DNA of 64,000 nucleotides from Kitagawia praeruptora (lineage: Eukaryota; Streptophyta; Magnoliopsida; Apiales; Apiaceae), in the NCBI GenBank assembly GCA_037693485.1, contig CM075345.1, positions 118,628,001 through 118,692,000 on the forward strand. Reading direction: 5' to 3'. A program made the translations under genes and the position numbers. The notes below the pieces were generated by a model that made no database searches, had not been told where the DNA came from, and saw nothing but the letters and a program-made list of their open reading frames with translations. Of the stretch, positions 33,501 to 44,260 are shown one piece after another. Position 1 is the stretch's first letter. Each line of letters starts with the position of its first letter.

Positions 33501-35982
33501 ACCGCTGATGTGACCCCTTCAATTCAGATAGACCTAACGATTCCACTGGTCTCTCGAATTTCCTTTGCCATGGAGTAGCATCAAGAAGTAACAGTTGCTC
33601 ATCTATCTCATCTTCTTCCAATAAAGAATCACTAATCAGTGCTTTTTCCAATGTGTCATTCAAGAGCAGATGCTCAATTTTAGATTGCACTGCTGACTCC
33701 ACCAAATCTATCTTCAAACATTGCTCTTCTTCAGTTGGAAACTTCATAGCCTTGAAAACATTGAAGGTGACATTTTGATCATGCACCCTCATCGTAAGTT
33801 CCCCTTTTTGTACGTCGATCAAGGTTTGTCCCGTGGCCAAGAATGGTCTCCCAAGAATGATAGGGATTTTCTTGTCTTCTTCAAAATCAAGTATGACGAA
33901 ATCCGCGGGAAAGATGAGTTTGTCCACTTTTACCAGAACATCTTCTACAATTCCTCGAGGGTAGGTAACTGAGCGATCAGCTAACTGGAGTGACATGTTG
34001 GTAGGCTTAGGCTCCGGAAGACCAAGTTGCAAGAAAATCGAATAGGGCATGAGGTTGATGCTTGCCCCTAAATCACACAAACACTTGTCAAAAGACAAAT
34101 TTCCAATGATGCACGGTATGGTAAAACTCCCCGGATCCTTCAGCTTAGGTGGCAACTTTTGTTGCAAGACAGCACTGCACTCCTCCGTCAAAGCGGCGGT
34201 CTCTAACTCCTCGAGCTTCAATTTCCTCGAAAGTATGCCCTTCATGAACTTGGCATAACTTGGCATTTGTTCAAGTGCTTCAGCAAATGGTAGATTTATG
34301 TGCAACTTTTTGAACACTTCCAAGAACTTTGTGAATTGCTTATCAAACTTCTGTTTCTGAAGCCTTTTAGGGAATGGCGGAGGCGGATATACTTCCTTGC
34401 TAGCTTCCGTAATTTCTGAACCTGTTTTCCCAATTGACTTCTCCTTTTCTTCCTCACCTGATGCCTTCTGAATGACCGGGAGAGCTGAATTAGAAGACCG
34501 GATAGACCCCTCAGACGCGCCCGCGTCCAAATCACTGTTCACAGCATTTTCAAGTTCTTCGTTAAACTGCTTTTTGACTCCCAGATCATCTGTAACCTTT
34601 CCAGAACGTAACGTAACAGCATGAATCTGTTCCTTGACCTCCTTTTTACCCGGATTAGCTTCTGTGTCACTAGGTAATTGCCCTTGAGGTCTGTTCAAAA
34701 GAGCATTGGCCAGTTGGCCCATTTGATTTTCAAGAGTTTTCAGAGATGCTGCTTGACTCTTGTACATCATTCGCAATTCTTCCATTTCTGACTTCTCATT
34801 AGATTGCAAATGACTTCCTGGTTGCTGTTGATGAAATCCAGGTGGATTGTATGGTGGCCTTTGGGCATAGGGTTGTTGATAACCCGAATTGTTGAATTGC
34901 CTTGAACTATGCTGCTGACCCTGAGATGGTTGTTGCACAGCATTCTGATTGTTGCTCCAACTGAAGTTAGGATGATTCCTATTGTTGGGATGATATGTAT
35001 TGGGAGCAGGTTGTGACGGCCTCTGATAATTGCTGACAAACTGTGCCGACTCACTAGAAATTGCACATTTATTAGTGTCATGAGCCCCCGCACACAATTC
35101 ACATACCATGGCGACTTGTTGAACCCCCACCTTAGCCAATGAGTCCACTTTCATGGTTAGAGCCTGTAGCTGAGCTGCTATAGCTGTTGTGGCATCCATT
35201 TCAAGTACACCTGCAACCTTACCTTGTGGAATACGCTGTGTCGGATTCTGATACTCGTTTGCAGCCATCATTTCAATCAAGTCATAGGCCTCTTCATAGC
35301 TTTTGGCCCACAGAGCTCCTCCAGATGCTGCATCAAGCATTGCTCGAGAATGACTTAACCCATTGTAGAAGCTATTGATGACCATCCAATTCGGCATCCC
35401 ATGATGGGGACATTTTCGGAGCATCTCCTTGTACCTTTCCCAAGCTTCACACAGTGATTCACCAGAATGCTGACTAAATTGTGTAAGAGCATTCCTCATG
35501 GCAGCAGTCTTTGCCATAGGGAAGAATTTAGTCAAGAACTTTTGTGCCAGATCTTCCCATGTAGTGATGGAGCCTGCTGGAAGTGAATGCAACCAGCTTT
35601 TTGCTTTGTCTCTCAAAGAGAATGGAAACAACCTTAGCTTGATAGCGTCCTCAGAAACTCCGTTGGTTTTGAACGTGTCACAGATCTCAATGAAGTCCCT
35701 GATATGCATGTTGGGATCCTCAACAGATGAACCCCCAAACTGGACTGAGTTCTGGACCATTTGGATTGTGCCCGGCTTGATCTCAAAATTATTTGCAGCA
35801 ATAGCCGGCCGCACAATACTTGACTGAATATCATTAATCTTGGGCTGAGAATATTCCTTCAGCGCCTTGTTATCTGCCATTTCTCCAGTAACTACCAACT
35901 CTTCTTCACTGTCCTCCACTAATTCCTCTTCGTGCTTCTCTTCTTCCAGATTTTCTTTACGAGCTTGAGATCGAGTAAGCAT
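30568..35982 (-). CDS. Athila gag-pol polyprotein, 1,804 aa, intact
   Basis: One uninterrupted frame from MLTRSQARKENLEEE to TAVLAITE. Domains in order, residues approximate: Gag 88-260 (DPNMHIRDFIEI, KSWLHSLP); a zinc-knuckle-like CELCAGAHDTNKC near 290-305; aspartic protease with active-site DLGAS near 637; reverse transcriptase with FMDDF near 1,082; RNase H (MMCDASDYAVGAVLG) near 1,230; integrase with HHCC finger (HATTYGGHYGG...CDRCQ) near 1,440-1,475; integrase core with D in GIDFMGPF, D in ISDEGTHF and E in NGQAEVSNREIK, about 1,510-1,610. All catalytic signatures are present and no stop interrupts them, so this copy could be active. It encodes the machinery for making and integrating element cDNA. 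Confidence 0.95.
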   Translation of the reverse strand: MLTRSQARKENLEEEKHEEELVEDSEEELVVTGEMADNKALKEYSQPKINDIQSSIVRPAIAANNFEIKPGTIQMVQNSVQFGGSSVEDPNMHIRDFIEICDTFKTNGVSEDAIKLRLFPFSLRDKAKSWLHSLPAGSITTWEDLAQKFLTKFFPMAKTAAMRNALTQFSQHSGESLCEAWERYKEMLRKCPHHGMPNWMVINSFYNGLSHSRAMLDAASGGALWAKSYEEAYDLIEMMAANEYQNPTQRIPQGKVAGVLEMDATTAIAAQLQALTMKVDSLAKVGVQQVAMVCELCAGAHDTNKCAISSESAQFVSNYQRPSQPAPNTYHPNNRNHPNFSWSNNQNAVQQPSQGQQHSSRQFNNSGYQQPYAQRPPYNPPGFHQQQPGSHLQSNEKSEMEELRMMYKSQAASLKTLENQMGQLANALLNRPQGQLPSDTEANPGKKEVKEQIHAVTLRSGKVTDDLGVKKQFNEELENAVNSDLDAGASEGSIRSSNSALPVIQKASGEEEKEKSIGKTGSEITEASKEVYPPPPFPKRLQKQKFDKQFTKFLEVFKKLHINLPFAEALEQMPSYAKFMKGILSRKLKLEELETAALTEECSAVLQQKLPPKLKDPGSFTIPCIIGNLSFDKCLCDLGASINLMPYSIFLQLGLPEPKPTNMSLQLADRSVTYPRGIVEDVLVKVDKLIFPADFVILDFEEDKKIPIILGRPFLATGQTLIDVQKGELTMRVHDQNVTFNVFKAMKFPTEEEQCLKIDLVESAVQSKIEHLLLNDTLEKALISDSLLEEDEIDEQLLLLDATPWQRKFERPVESLGLSELKGSHQRLKPSIEEAPTLELKPLPDHLRYASLGESSTLPVIIAANLSDSEEDKLLRVLREFKSAIGWTIADIKGISPAYCQHKIPLEEGSKPTVENQRRLNPIMKEVVKKEIIKWLDAGIIYPISDSSWVSPVQCVPKKGGMTVITNEKNELISTRTVTGWRICMDYRKLNKATRKDHFPLPFIDQMLDRLAGQEYFCLLDGYSGYNQICIAPEDQEKTTFTCLFGTFAFRRVSFGLCGAPATFQRCMMAIFSDMIGKTVEVFMDDFSVIGLSFDECLNNLGAVLKRCVETNLVLNWEKCHFMVQEGTILGHKVSRRGLEVDRAKIETIKNLPPPISVRGIRSFLGHAGFYRRFIKDFSKISKPLCKLLEKDVPFKFDEECLTAFETLKKKLVSAPVIIAPDWSEPFAMMCDASDYAVGAVLGQKKDKVFHVIYYASKTLNDAQLNYTTTEKELLAIVYGFEKFRSYLLGTKVMVYTDHAAIRYLLSKKDSKPRLIRWVLLLQEFDVEIKDRKGTENQVADHLSRLEDFGKSSRDSTVINEFFPDEQLFRVQEEEPWYADIVNFLVSQVIPSEFSYAQRKKFLHEVKWYRWDEPYLFKQGADQILRRCVPYSETEAILRDYHATTYGGHYGGEKTATRILQAGFYWPSLFKDAHQYVLRCDRCQRVGNISRRDEMPLNVMLEVEIFYVWGIDFMGPFISSCNNQYILLAVDYVSKWVEVKALPTNDAQVMLNFLQKNIFTRFGTPRVIISDEGTHFCNRKFTNLMARYNINHRVATAYHPQTNGQAEVSNREIKRILEKVVSPSRKDWSLKLDEAAWAYRTTYKTPLGMSPYQLVFGKACHLPAELEHKAYWALKKLNFDLTATGEKRMVQLHEMDEFRLQAYENNKLYKEKVKRWHDRRLVNKVFVPGQPVLLFNSRLRLFPGKLKSRWSGPFVVKTVFPHGAVEIFEKSPDQSFKVNGQRLKPYFGEVSNRGAETAVLAITE

Positions 35983-36100
35983 ACACGCTCAAGATAGTAC
36001 CTGAGAAACCCCAAAGTAAATGAGTGAGAAAAATGTCTGAGTCAGTGAATTTAATCCAAATTGATGACAAGATCATAAACTAAACAAACAATGAACCGAG

Positions 36101-36118
36101 TCCCCGGCAGCGGCGCCA
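36101..36118 (-). other. Athila primer-binding site
   Basis: The minus strand reads TGGCGCCGCTGCCGGGGA six bases after the end of the 5' LTR (LTR edge at 36,125). This matches the Athila-type primer-binding sequence, usually assigned to an aspartate tRNA. Confidence 0.85.
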
Positions 36119-36124
36119 AAAACT

Positions 36125-37743
36125 TGTTCGCACTTATTCACGCAAGAGAACGTGGTCAACAAGTAATATAGAGTAAATAGGATTCGTTCCCACAGAGACT
36201 CAAATTGTTTGTTATGTTCACTTATACACCAGCTTATGATTTACACTCACTGCTAAGACAATCACAATTTTGGTTTTTGATTTAACTAATGATTAATTAC
36301 CAACTAAGCCAATTACGAGGAAATAACTTAACTTGAACTTTATAATAAACAAACATGGGATTTCAATTTCATTTACTACTTCATCTAGAATCTTATGCCC
36401 TTTAGCCTAGCATGTGACAGAGTTGATTTCTGATTAGATGCACTAAACTGATACACACCAACTTTCGTTGTGCATATACCATCCTACTGATCATCCACAG
36501 TTGATAGAAGTCAAGTAGTCACCAAATATGTGTAGTTCCTATATGTCTATAGCAATTGAACACATATCGGTTAAAAATCAAGCATCCATTAAACCACATA
36601 GTCAATGCAAGACGGTTAGAATTACATCACAAATTAATACATGTTCTTCACATGCAAAAACCTATGCTAGCATGAATTGTTCTAAACCCTAGATCCACTT
36701 TCGCATTCACTAGGATTAAACAAACAATTACAAGTGTTCGCGACTCACTTATAACGAATAAGCATAAACATACTAGGCAATCAATACGTTCAATCACACA
36801 CCAAGGCATAAATAACACTCAATTACTAGAATCCATAGAAAAATCCATTAAAATCCCATGATAACGAATTAGCCCATAATTGACCTAATTGCCATCATGG
36901 GTTCTATGGAAAACATAATTCTAAAATAAACAAGTAAATATGGAAGAAGAAATAAGGTTTAGAAATAAATCCCCAAAATAGAAGAGTACAAAGGTTCCAA
37001 AGAATAATCCTTGCTTGTCACTAGCTTGGAGAAATTCCTTGAAATTGTTCTTGAAATCTAGATGAAAAAGTGTGATAGTAGCTAAGAAAAACTAAGAACA
37101 ACGATAGATGATGTTTTTAGAGTCTCGATATTACATATAAAGATGCCCTAAAATAGGCCCAAAACAATTGACCCGGTACAAGGCACAGAAAATAACTCAA
37201 ACCACACCAAAGCGTCATGGCACCTAGACTACGCGCAATAGCGCCCAAAACAAGGGCAATGGCGCTCCACACTGCGCCACAGCGCCTCGAACAGGCCCAA
37301 AGCCGCGCAGCTGCGCCTCAGACACGCGCAATGGCGCTCCAAAGCCCCTTGAATTCAACCCCCTCGCGCGCTATTGCGCCTCTCCTCGAGCCGTTGCTCC
37401 CACCTCGCGCAACTGCGCCCCTAACACGCGCAAGAGCGCCCAAAAGCTCCTGGACAACAATTTTTTCCACCCTGTGCGCGCAATGGCGCCCAACACAGTG
37501 TCATGGCCCCCAACATCTCCTGGAATGCCTAAGATGCATGCTGCTTTCCTTGCTCTGATTTTCTTGCACCATCTTAAAATTAAATTCATACCACCATAAT
37601 ATTGTTTTAGCCCAAAATGTCTTCAACGACACAACCTACACAAACTACATGAAAACATATTAAATGACAACGAAACTTGAGAACTTGCAAACGATTAAAG
37701 TCCAAACGGAAGGTAATTTAGTGGATATAAAATCCACTTATCA
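36125..37743 (-). repeat. Athila 5' LTR (right copy)
   Basis: 1,619 bp, matching 25,774-27,392 with about four substitutions seen by eye (near 36,567, 37,351, 37,501 and 37,533). In minus-strand orientation this is the promoter-side LTR. Confidence 0.95.
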
Positions 37744-37748
37744 TTGCT

Positions 37749-38212
37749 TCTCATTCGGGGGACAGGGATGCGTTCTGCACTTGGGGTAAACCACGGCTAT
37801 ACCTGCATCCTTGAAATCAAGAAATAGCTGGTAGCGGATAGGACTAGTCCTCGACGGGGGAAGTTTCCTTATTCGTGAAGTCTTGAGATCCTGGATGAGC
37901 CTTGGGCCTTTGTGGTTAGGCCTCATAGTAGAACATTCCGGAAGCTAGTTCGTCAATCCAAGCCCAATTGGGTTTCTTGCTCTCCAAGAACTACGTGGGC
38001 TTGATCCTCTATAAATACAGAGGTACGTAGGCAAATTGAGGGGGATGGAAGCGAAGAGCTACGAGCCACCACCAAGAACCCTCTCAATCTCAGCCCCCAA
38101 TTCATCACAGCCATCACACTCCGGTGACTTATCCGGTGAAGAACCACCATCATGGATCTTGATTCCGGTGACGTACCTCAAATTTTGTTGTTACCAAATT
38201 CTTCCGTCAACA
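37749..38212 (+). repeat. Left LTR of GC-rich element, part 2 (after the Athila insertion)
   Basis: Matches 45,191-45,654. It contains the TATA box TATAAATA at 38,010-38,017 (right LTR: 45,452-45,459). It ends CCGTCAACA and is followed by AATTGGCGCTAGAAGG, the primer-binding region. Confidence 0.9.
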
Positions 38213-39484
38213 AATTGGCGCTAGAAGGAGGGGAAGCCAATCAAGATCTCATCTTAGGAGGAAAAGATGTCTCAAAATCAAGGTGGAGGTTCTCACGAAG
38301 AAGATTATTCCGATTCTGAAGATAACTTGGGGGTAACAAAGCTCGTCATGAGTCATAGATTCCGAATGAGGTTCCCGATCCCCCGCGCCGTTTTGGAAAT
38401 CCGGCTGTCATTGGCGACCAACCGCCTGTTCTTATCGGTAATTCAGAATTAATGGAACAGCTGTATCATATGGGAGATGCCCTAAATAATTTCGGGACAA
38501 GATTGGAGTCTGTAAAGAAAGTGCAAGAAAATAGGAGATAATCTCGGAGTTTTCCACGAAATCATCGTCGATCAGGGAGAGTCCAATAATTTGAGGAAAA
38601 TTCTCAGGGAGAGAGGAAGTTCAGGTTGTCGGATGGCCAAGAAAGGGAGAGGGCGCGCCCTCACCCTCACTGCTCTGGGCGCACCCCTCGTGAGAATCAA
38701 CAAGATGGCGATTTCTGGCAGGGGGGTCGAACAAGATCCGAAGGCGATTATGATGTCAAAGATGGTTCTAAAACTGATTTTCAGGCAGCTGCTGCAAAAC
38801 GATGGTTCCGGGTATGTTCAAAGGCGGTGGTTTCCGATCAGCGGCGTTAAACTAGGTTTTCCAAGGGGTGATTTCGAATATGATTCGAAGAAGGATCTTC
38901 CAGGGAAGACGCGAAATTATCGGGATCTCGTCCTCACCGTCAGGACGCGCCCTCAAGGTAATCCCTGACTTGTTTTGTTGTAATTTATGTTATTTGTTTC
39001 TTGAACTTTTGCAGGAAGATTGTGAAAGAGAATCCCCAAGGACCCTCAGGGCGCGCCCTGAGGGTGGTAACTGAGGCTCGGATGATTTCCAACTTCTAGG
39101 AGAATTTGATGGTTGAACATATCCACATCCCCAGAATGCCTCCTCCAGGTAACATTTAAGACTTTCTATTAGATGAATTGTTGCAGGTGGGACGTCTACT
39201 TTACAAAAGATCTCAAGAATTTGTCGAGCGCAGCATTCCAATTCGTGAGATGCTCTTTCAGAATGTTAGATATTCCCGAGAGGCATGGCCTTCTGAGGGC
39301 GCCCTCAAGTAACATACGACAGGGCGCGCCCACAGTGAAGTCCAACAAGGTGAAGAAAAACTCGATGTCATGTGGAGGAACTTTAAAAGTTTGAAGGAGT
39401 GCATAGGAGTAAGGTCTAGTGACGACGATCTAAGGATGCTACTCCTTGAGCATTAGAAGAAATCATAAGTAGCTGGAATCAAGG

Positions 39485-40040
39485 CTCCGTGCTCCACAGC
39501 GTGCGCCCGTTGTTGATAACAGGTCTGGGCCCCTTGAACATGAACGAGCCCTTACACGGAATAACAATCCACAGCGTGCGCCCCCTGTTGATGACGGGAT
39601 GTGGCCCCTTGGAATTGAACAAGTTCATTGTGGGAATCCTGGTAAGAAGGCTTCCAGGGGTTTACCTGATGAGAAGGCCTGCAGGGGTTTACCTGATGAG
39701 AAGGCCTGCAGGGGTTTTCCTGGCCAAGAGAACGGAGAACACTGGGAATCGAGGCCCCGTGATCCACAGCGCGTGCCCGCTGTTAATAACAGGTCTGGGC
39801 CCCTTGGGCATGAACGCGCCCTTCCACGAAGTAATAATCCACAGCGTGCGCCCGCTGTTAATAACAGGTCTGGGCCCCTTGGACATGAGCAAGTTCTAGC
39901 ATGGAGAGATAATCCACAGTGCGCGCCCCCTGTTAATAGCAGGTCGCGGCCCCTTGGATTTGAGCAGACTCCTCGTCGAGATAATACTGAAATCCACAGC
40001 GCGCGCCCACTGTTGACAACAGGTCTGGGCCCCTTGGATT
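39485..40040 (+). repeat. Tandem 'ATCCACAGCGYGCGCCC...GGGCCCCTTGG' units
   Basis: Six units of about 60-75 bp start near 39,492, 39,570, 39,762, 39,836, 39,910 and 39,992. Each reads ATCCACAG or TCCACAG, then GYGYGCCC, a short palindromic core (such as CTGTTAATAACAG), then RGGCCCCTTGG. Related single units lie near 40,340, 40,590, 41,401 and 41,476. Three copies of a 30-bp block (GGCCTGCAGGGGTTTACC type) lie at about 39,645-39,720. Confidence 0.8.
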
Positions 40041-40764
40041 CCTTGAGATTTCTTTGGAAGATACTGAAGCTAAGGATGTGGGAATGACATTGTTTGGCTT
40101 GATCATCAAGTGAAAAATAGGGTGAGAATCCTCAACCCCAGGGCGATGCTCTTCGCTTCAAAGAAATGCACGACTTCAGGAAAATCCTCCAACATATAAA
40201 GGAACTTTCTTATTAGAGGACCGTTCTGGTTAGGGCGCGCCCTCAAAGAAAGATGCAAATTCTCAAGCGGACTCCAACTACGAGGATAATTTACTGCTTG
40301 GACTCCAGAAGGAAAGAAGTTGTTGAGTTGTGGCCCCACGAACCATAGTGTGTGCCCCCTGATCATCAGGTTGAGGCCCCAAGGTCGTGAGTGAGCCCCT
40401 CTATGAAGAAACAATACTTTGCTACAGAGGACGCGCCCTCACATCTTCAACGATTTGAGTGAAAGGCCTCAGGGCGCGCCATGAGCATATCAGCCTCATA
40501 TTACGACTTTGTCTACAAGTATGATCGCAATGATTCACAAATTATCTTTTGCTTGAAGAAAATTATATTGATGTGCGGCCCCATGAATCTTGGAGTGTGC
40601 CCCTTGATAGGTAGGTTGAGGCCCCAAGGTCATGAGTGAGTCCCTCTACACAAGAATGACATTCATCCGGACTAGAAGAGACTTTGTCATTGCCCTCGTC
40701 CACATACGGCGCGCCCTAAGCAACAGGGCGCGTCCTCAGCAACTCCAATGGCTCTCTCTTAAAA

Positions 40765-41015
40765 TTCCCCTCTTGTGATGCCTCTTTAAGAGACGCTTCT
40801 TTTAAGGAACGATATTCTGATGCTGGGGGGTAGTACTGACGCACCTCCCTAGCCCTACATATACATGTATTTCAAGACAATTTGTGTGAATAGTGGAATG
40901 CCTCCTTGTGAGATGCCTCTTCGTGAGGTGCCCTTTATTGGATGCCTCATAGTGAGATGCCTCTTTGAGAGATGTTATTCATAGGATGCCTCAGTTTGAG
41001 ATGCCCCTTCATGGG
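40765..41015 (+). repeat. Minisatellite, 'GAGATGCCTCTT' type
   Basis: Irregular units of about 12-25 bp such as GATGCCTCTTTGAGA, GAGGTGCCC and GGGATGCCTCA. It is non-coding and part of the GC-rich element. Confidence 0.6.
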
Positions 41016-42101
41016 ATGAAATTTGAAGTAGCCCGTGACCGGAGAATGCACTCTTTCTACGAGAAGTTGATTGAAGTAGAGCAAATGCTTGAATAGTAGA
41101 CTACAAGGCAAATTAATTACCTCCTAGTCTAGGGGGGTAGTCCATGTACACTTTATGTACACTTTCTTTAGTCTTAGTTCTGTGAAATTTTCAACTTTTT
41201 CGAGAGTGCAAGATTATGTCTGTAGGGCGCGCCCTGAAGGGTGAGTTTGAACTTTTCTCGTACAATGGAGGACACGCCATCGGGTAGAAGATGCGATGCA
41301 GAACTTTTCTCGTACAATGGAGGATGCTTAGTGACGATGATCTAAGGATAGTACTCCTTAAGCATCAGAAGAGAGAAAAGCACTTGGAATCGAGGCCCCG
41401 TGATCCACAGTGCGCGCCCCCTGATCATCAGGTCGAGGCCCCTTGGACATGAGTGAGCCCTTCCTCGAGATGGTAATCCACAGCGCGCGCCCCCTGATCA
41501 CAGGTCGAGGCCCCTTGGATATTAACAAGCCCCTCCTCAAGGTGATGCTGGAAGAGGAAGTAGACGAGACCATGGAGATTGGAGGATGGAGAAGTATCAA
41601 GGAGAGAAGCGACTTCAGAACAAAGAGGGCGCGCCCTCAGGAGATAGATCTCTCCGTATCGCTAAAATTCCTTCAAGTACTTCTAGTGAAGTGAGGTCGA
41701 GGGTGCGCCCTCCTTCTAAAGGAAAACATCAAGGAGGTTATCAGTGGAATCCACGACCTCAGGGGAATCCACAGATTGTAGGAAATCTACAAGCTTAAAG
41801 TCAAAAGGAACAAATTCAGATTCAAGAGGTAATTCTCAAACTTCATGCCGGAGCTCCAGGAAATGCTCAGACGATAGCTAAACCTCCACCCTTGAGGGGT
41901 ACTCAAACAATTGTGCCACCAAATGTTCAAAATATTCCACGTGTGAGGATTTTTAATGTCGACAACTTGAAGAGGCTTCTTTCTCACTTGGATGGAGGAA
42001 TGATACCTTCTACGGCACAAACTCCATCTCCATTTTCAACAGAGGTTAGAGAGGCACAGCTCCCTACATGATATAGATATATGACCAATGATCTACGTTT
42101 T

Positions 42102-42503
42102 CTTGAAAATGCAGACCCTGTGGAATTCATAGGATGTTTTGACATTGAGATGGATGTTTACCAAGTAACTGACTTGGCTGGATGTCATCTGCTGGCAACA
42201 ACTTTCAGTGAGAATGCTTAGCAATGGTTTCAAAAGCTTGGATCTGGAGCGATTACCTATTGGGAGATGATGAGGACTTTATTCTTAGCCAAGTTCTGAG
42301 CAACAGTGAAGTATGCTCCTCCCATTACAACTCTGGCCAACATCAAGCAGAAAGAAGTCAAAAGTCTTCAGTCTTACTTCAAAAGATTCAATGCAGAATT
42401 CGCTTTGGTTAGAGGAACGACCGATGAGACACTTAAGAGTTTCTTGATAACTGGTTTGCAAGTAGAGACGGATTTCTGGAAGTGTCTTCAAGAAAGGGAT
42501 TAA
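42102..42503 (+). pseudogene. Gag remnant of the GC-rich element
   Basis: The frame reads ENADPVEFIGCFDIEMDVYQ, then a stop, QWFQKLGSGAITYWEMM, LFLAKF, a stop, then KYAPPITTLANIKQKEVKSL to QERD. It is recognisable as the retrotransposon Gag fold region (W-Y-x-L and F-x-x-Q-F-type positions). At least two in-frame stops (after SENA and after LAKF) break it. A frameshifted zinc-knuckle remnant (QCEYYSRQ, then HNTHECRQL in another frame) follows at about 42,830-42,890. Confidence 0.75.
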
Positions 42504-43149
42504 ACTATGTTGTTTGATGTTTTTGCACAAGCTGAATCTTTTAAGATAGTGGAGTAATCCTTGGCGGAAAATCGAAAGATAGAAGCTCAGGGAACGCTAA
42601 GGGGAAGATTACAAGTCCTGTATATCGTACCGGAATCGGCGCTAATGGAGTGAATGCAACTAGTGTTGGAAGAGAGTGGGGAATTCCAGATACGTATTCT
42701 TATGATCGAAGGACAAATAATTACTCTGTTGGCGGCTTCGATTGAACACATCTTTAAGGTAAACAAGAATAAAGGGCTTTTTAAGAAGCTTGTCCTCTAT
42801 CTGCCTGGAAAAGCAAGGATAAGAAGAAGCAATGTGAGTACTATAGTCGACAAGTCACAATACTCATGAATGTCGTCAGCTGAAGGATGAAATTGAAGAT
42901 CTGATCAAGGAAGGATACTTGACCGATTGGATTGTCAGAGAAGTCAAGAAGCATAAGGAGAATCCTGAGAAGAACGGAGGGTGCGCCCTCCGTGATGAGG
43001 ACAAAAATATGGAGAAGAAATTTGTCAAGGAAGGAAGTGTGCACATTATCTTTGGAGGACATCACTTGGGGGGTGATAGCAACAATGCTTTGGAGAGATA
43101 TGCTCGAGAGGCAAGATATACCTCTCACCGATGTGAATAGCTTGGGGTT

Positions 43150-43545
43150 AAGACCGCCCAAATTGTTCAAGGGAGAATGTGCGGATATCACTTTCACCGA
43201 AGATAAAGCTAGATGGGTGCACCACCCACATAATAATGCCTTGGTTATGGATTGGCTCTAAGAACGTGCATCGGGTTTTTGTATACAATGGAAGTTCAGT
43301 GAATATTCTGTATTATGACACTTACAAGAAGTTGGGATTTCCAGAAAATGCATGGATTTATGGTTTTTCAGGAGAAGTTGTGAAGTGATCGATCGATGCA
43401 ATCAGGTTACCAGTAACTCTTGGAGAAGGTTCTCTCTCAGTAACTCGGATGATGGAATTCATGGTTTTGGATCAGGAGACAGCTCACAATGCCCTAGTAG
43501 GGCGCCCCCTTGTTGGAAGAAATAAAGGTTTCAGGAGATAAAAGG
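43150..43545 (+). pseudogene. Aspartic protease remnant of the GC-rich element
   Basis: Encodes HRVFVYNGSSVNILYYDTYKK, WIYGFSGEVVK, a stop, IRLPVTLGEGSLSVTRMMEF, then NALVGRPL. This is the retropepsin layout of Ty3/gypsy elements, but Tyr occupies the position of the catalytic Asp before NGSS. Together with the in-frame stop near 43,386 this makes it inactive. Confidence 0.75.
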
Positions 43546-43969
43546 ATGAGGGCGCGCCCTCATTGAAAGAAGTTCTGGAGGAATCATGAACAACATCAAG
43601 GTAGGAATTCAGGCTCGTTATTTTATTCAAGAATCAGAGGATGAGGAGACGTCCACCTAGAGGGCGCGCCCTCAGTATTAAAGGTGAAAAGATCAAGGAA
43701 AGAAGAATGTTATTGGAAGGCTTGGTAAATGCCCTTGTCGAGGAAGACTTCCCTCTCAAAGAGGATGTGCCCTCCAAGGATGGTGCCATGATTGAAGACC
43801 CTCGAAATCTTGAATTTGATATTGATCCAAGAATGCCTCAACCGGTGGAAAAGACAGATTAGACAGAAGATACAATCTCAATTTTGGTGGATGTTGGAGA
43901 TTCAAGTAAAATTTTGAAGATCGGTTCTTAGTTGAATTCTAAGTAGAGAGAGCTATAGCATTGAAGGAA

Positions 43970-44260
43970 GATCGAGGTGGATAGATTGTTAAACGTTGGC
44001 TTGATTAAAGAGTTTTACTACCCGGAGTGGCTACCTAACCCGGTTCTCGTTATGAAGCCTAATGGGAAATGGAGGACTTGTGTAGATTTCAGTGATATGA
44101 ACAAAGGCTTGCCCAAATGATAGTTTTCCTCTTCCTCGGATTGGTCAGTTGGAAGATGCAACAGCATGATAGAGGATTATACCGCTACATTGGAATGCCC
44201 TTTGGCTTGATTAATGCAGAAGGAACTTGAAAAGACCATGGTAGTGTATGTGGATAACAG
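43970..44260 (+). pseudogene. Reverse transcriptase remnant of the GC-rich element
   Basis: Reads IEVDRLLNVGLIKEFYYPEW, PNGKWRTCVDFSDMNKG, then stops. Later scraps in other frames give FPLPRIGQLEDATA and YIGMPFGL. The catalytic YVDD segment is cut short (MVVYVD near 44,240-44,255). RNase H and integrase are absent, so most of pol has been deleted. Confidence 0.75.

Larger units (their letters stand above)
25774..37743 (-). mobile_element. Athila-type LTR retrotransposon, apparently intact and young
   Basis: Two 1,619-bp LTRs (25,774-27,392 and 36,125-37,743) flank a minus-strand gag-pol ORF of 1,804 codons and a second ORF in the env position. The primer-binding site TGGCGCCGCTGCCGGGGA (minus strand of 36,101-36,118) is the Athila type. 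The flanks GTGCT (25,769-25,773) and TTGCT (37,744-37,748) match at 4 of 5 bases. I count only about 4 differences between the LTRs (0.25%), so the insertion is recent. Total 11,970 bp. It lies in the left LTR of the GC-rich element. Confidence 0.95.
38213..42100 (+). other. GC-rich element leader and 5' internal region, no intact ORF
   Basis: The stretch after the primer-binding site has no continuous reading frame. It holds many copies of the palindrome GGGCGCGCCC or close variants, usually followed by TCA (for example near 38,648, 39,049, 39,324, 40,231, 40,471, 41,224 and 41,627). It also holds the tandem blocks listed separately. Some short frames starting near 38,267 (MSQNQGGGSHEE) look like gag N-terminal remnants. 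Confidence 0.6.

Noticed and set aside
39485..40040. Regular repeats considered as a CRISPR-like array
   Set aside because: Unit spacing is irregular, the 'spacers' are related to each other, and the array is inside a plant retroelement.
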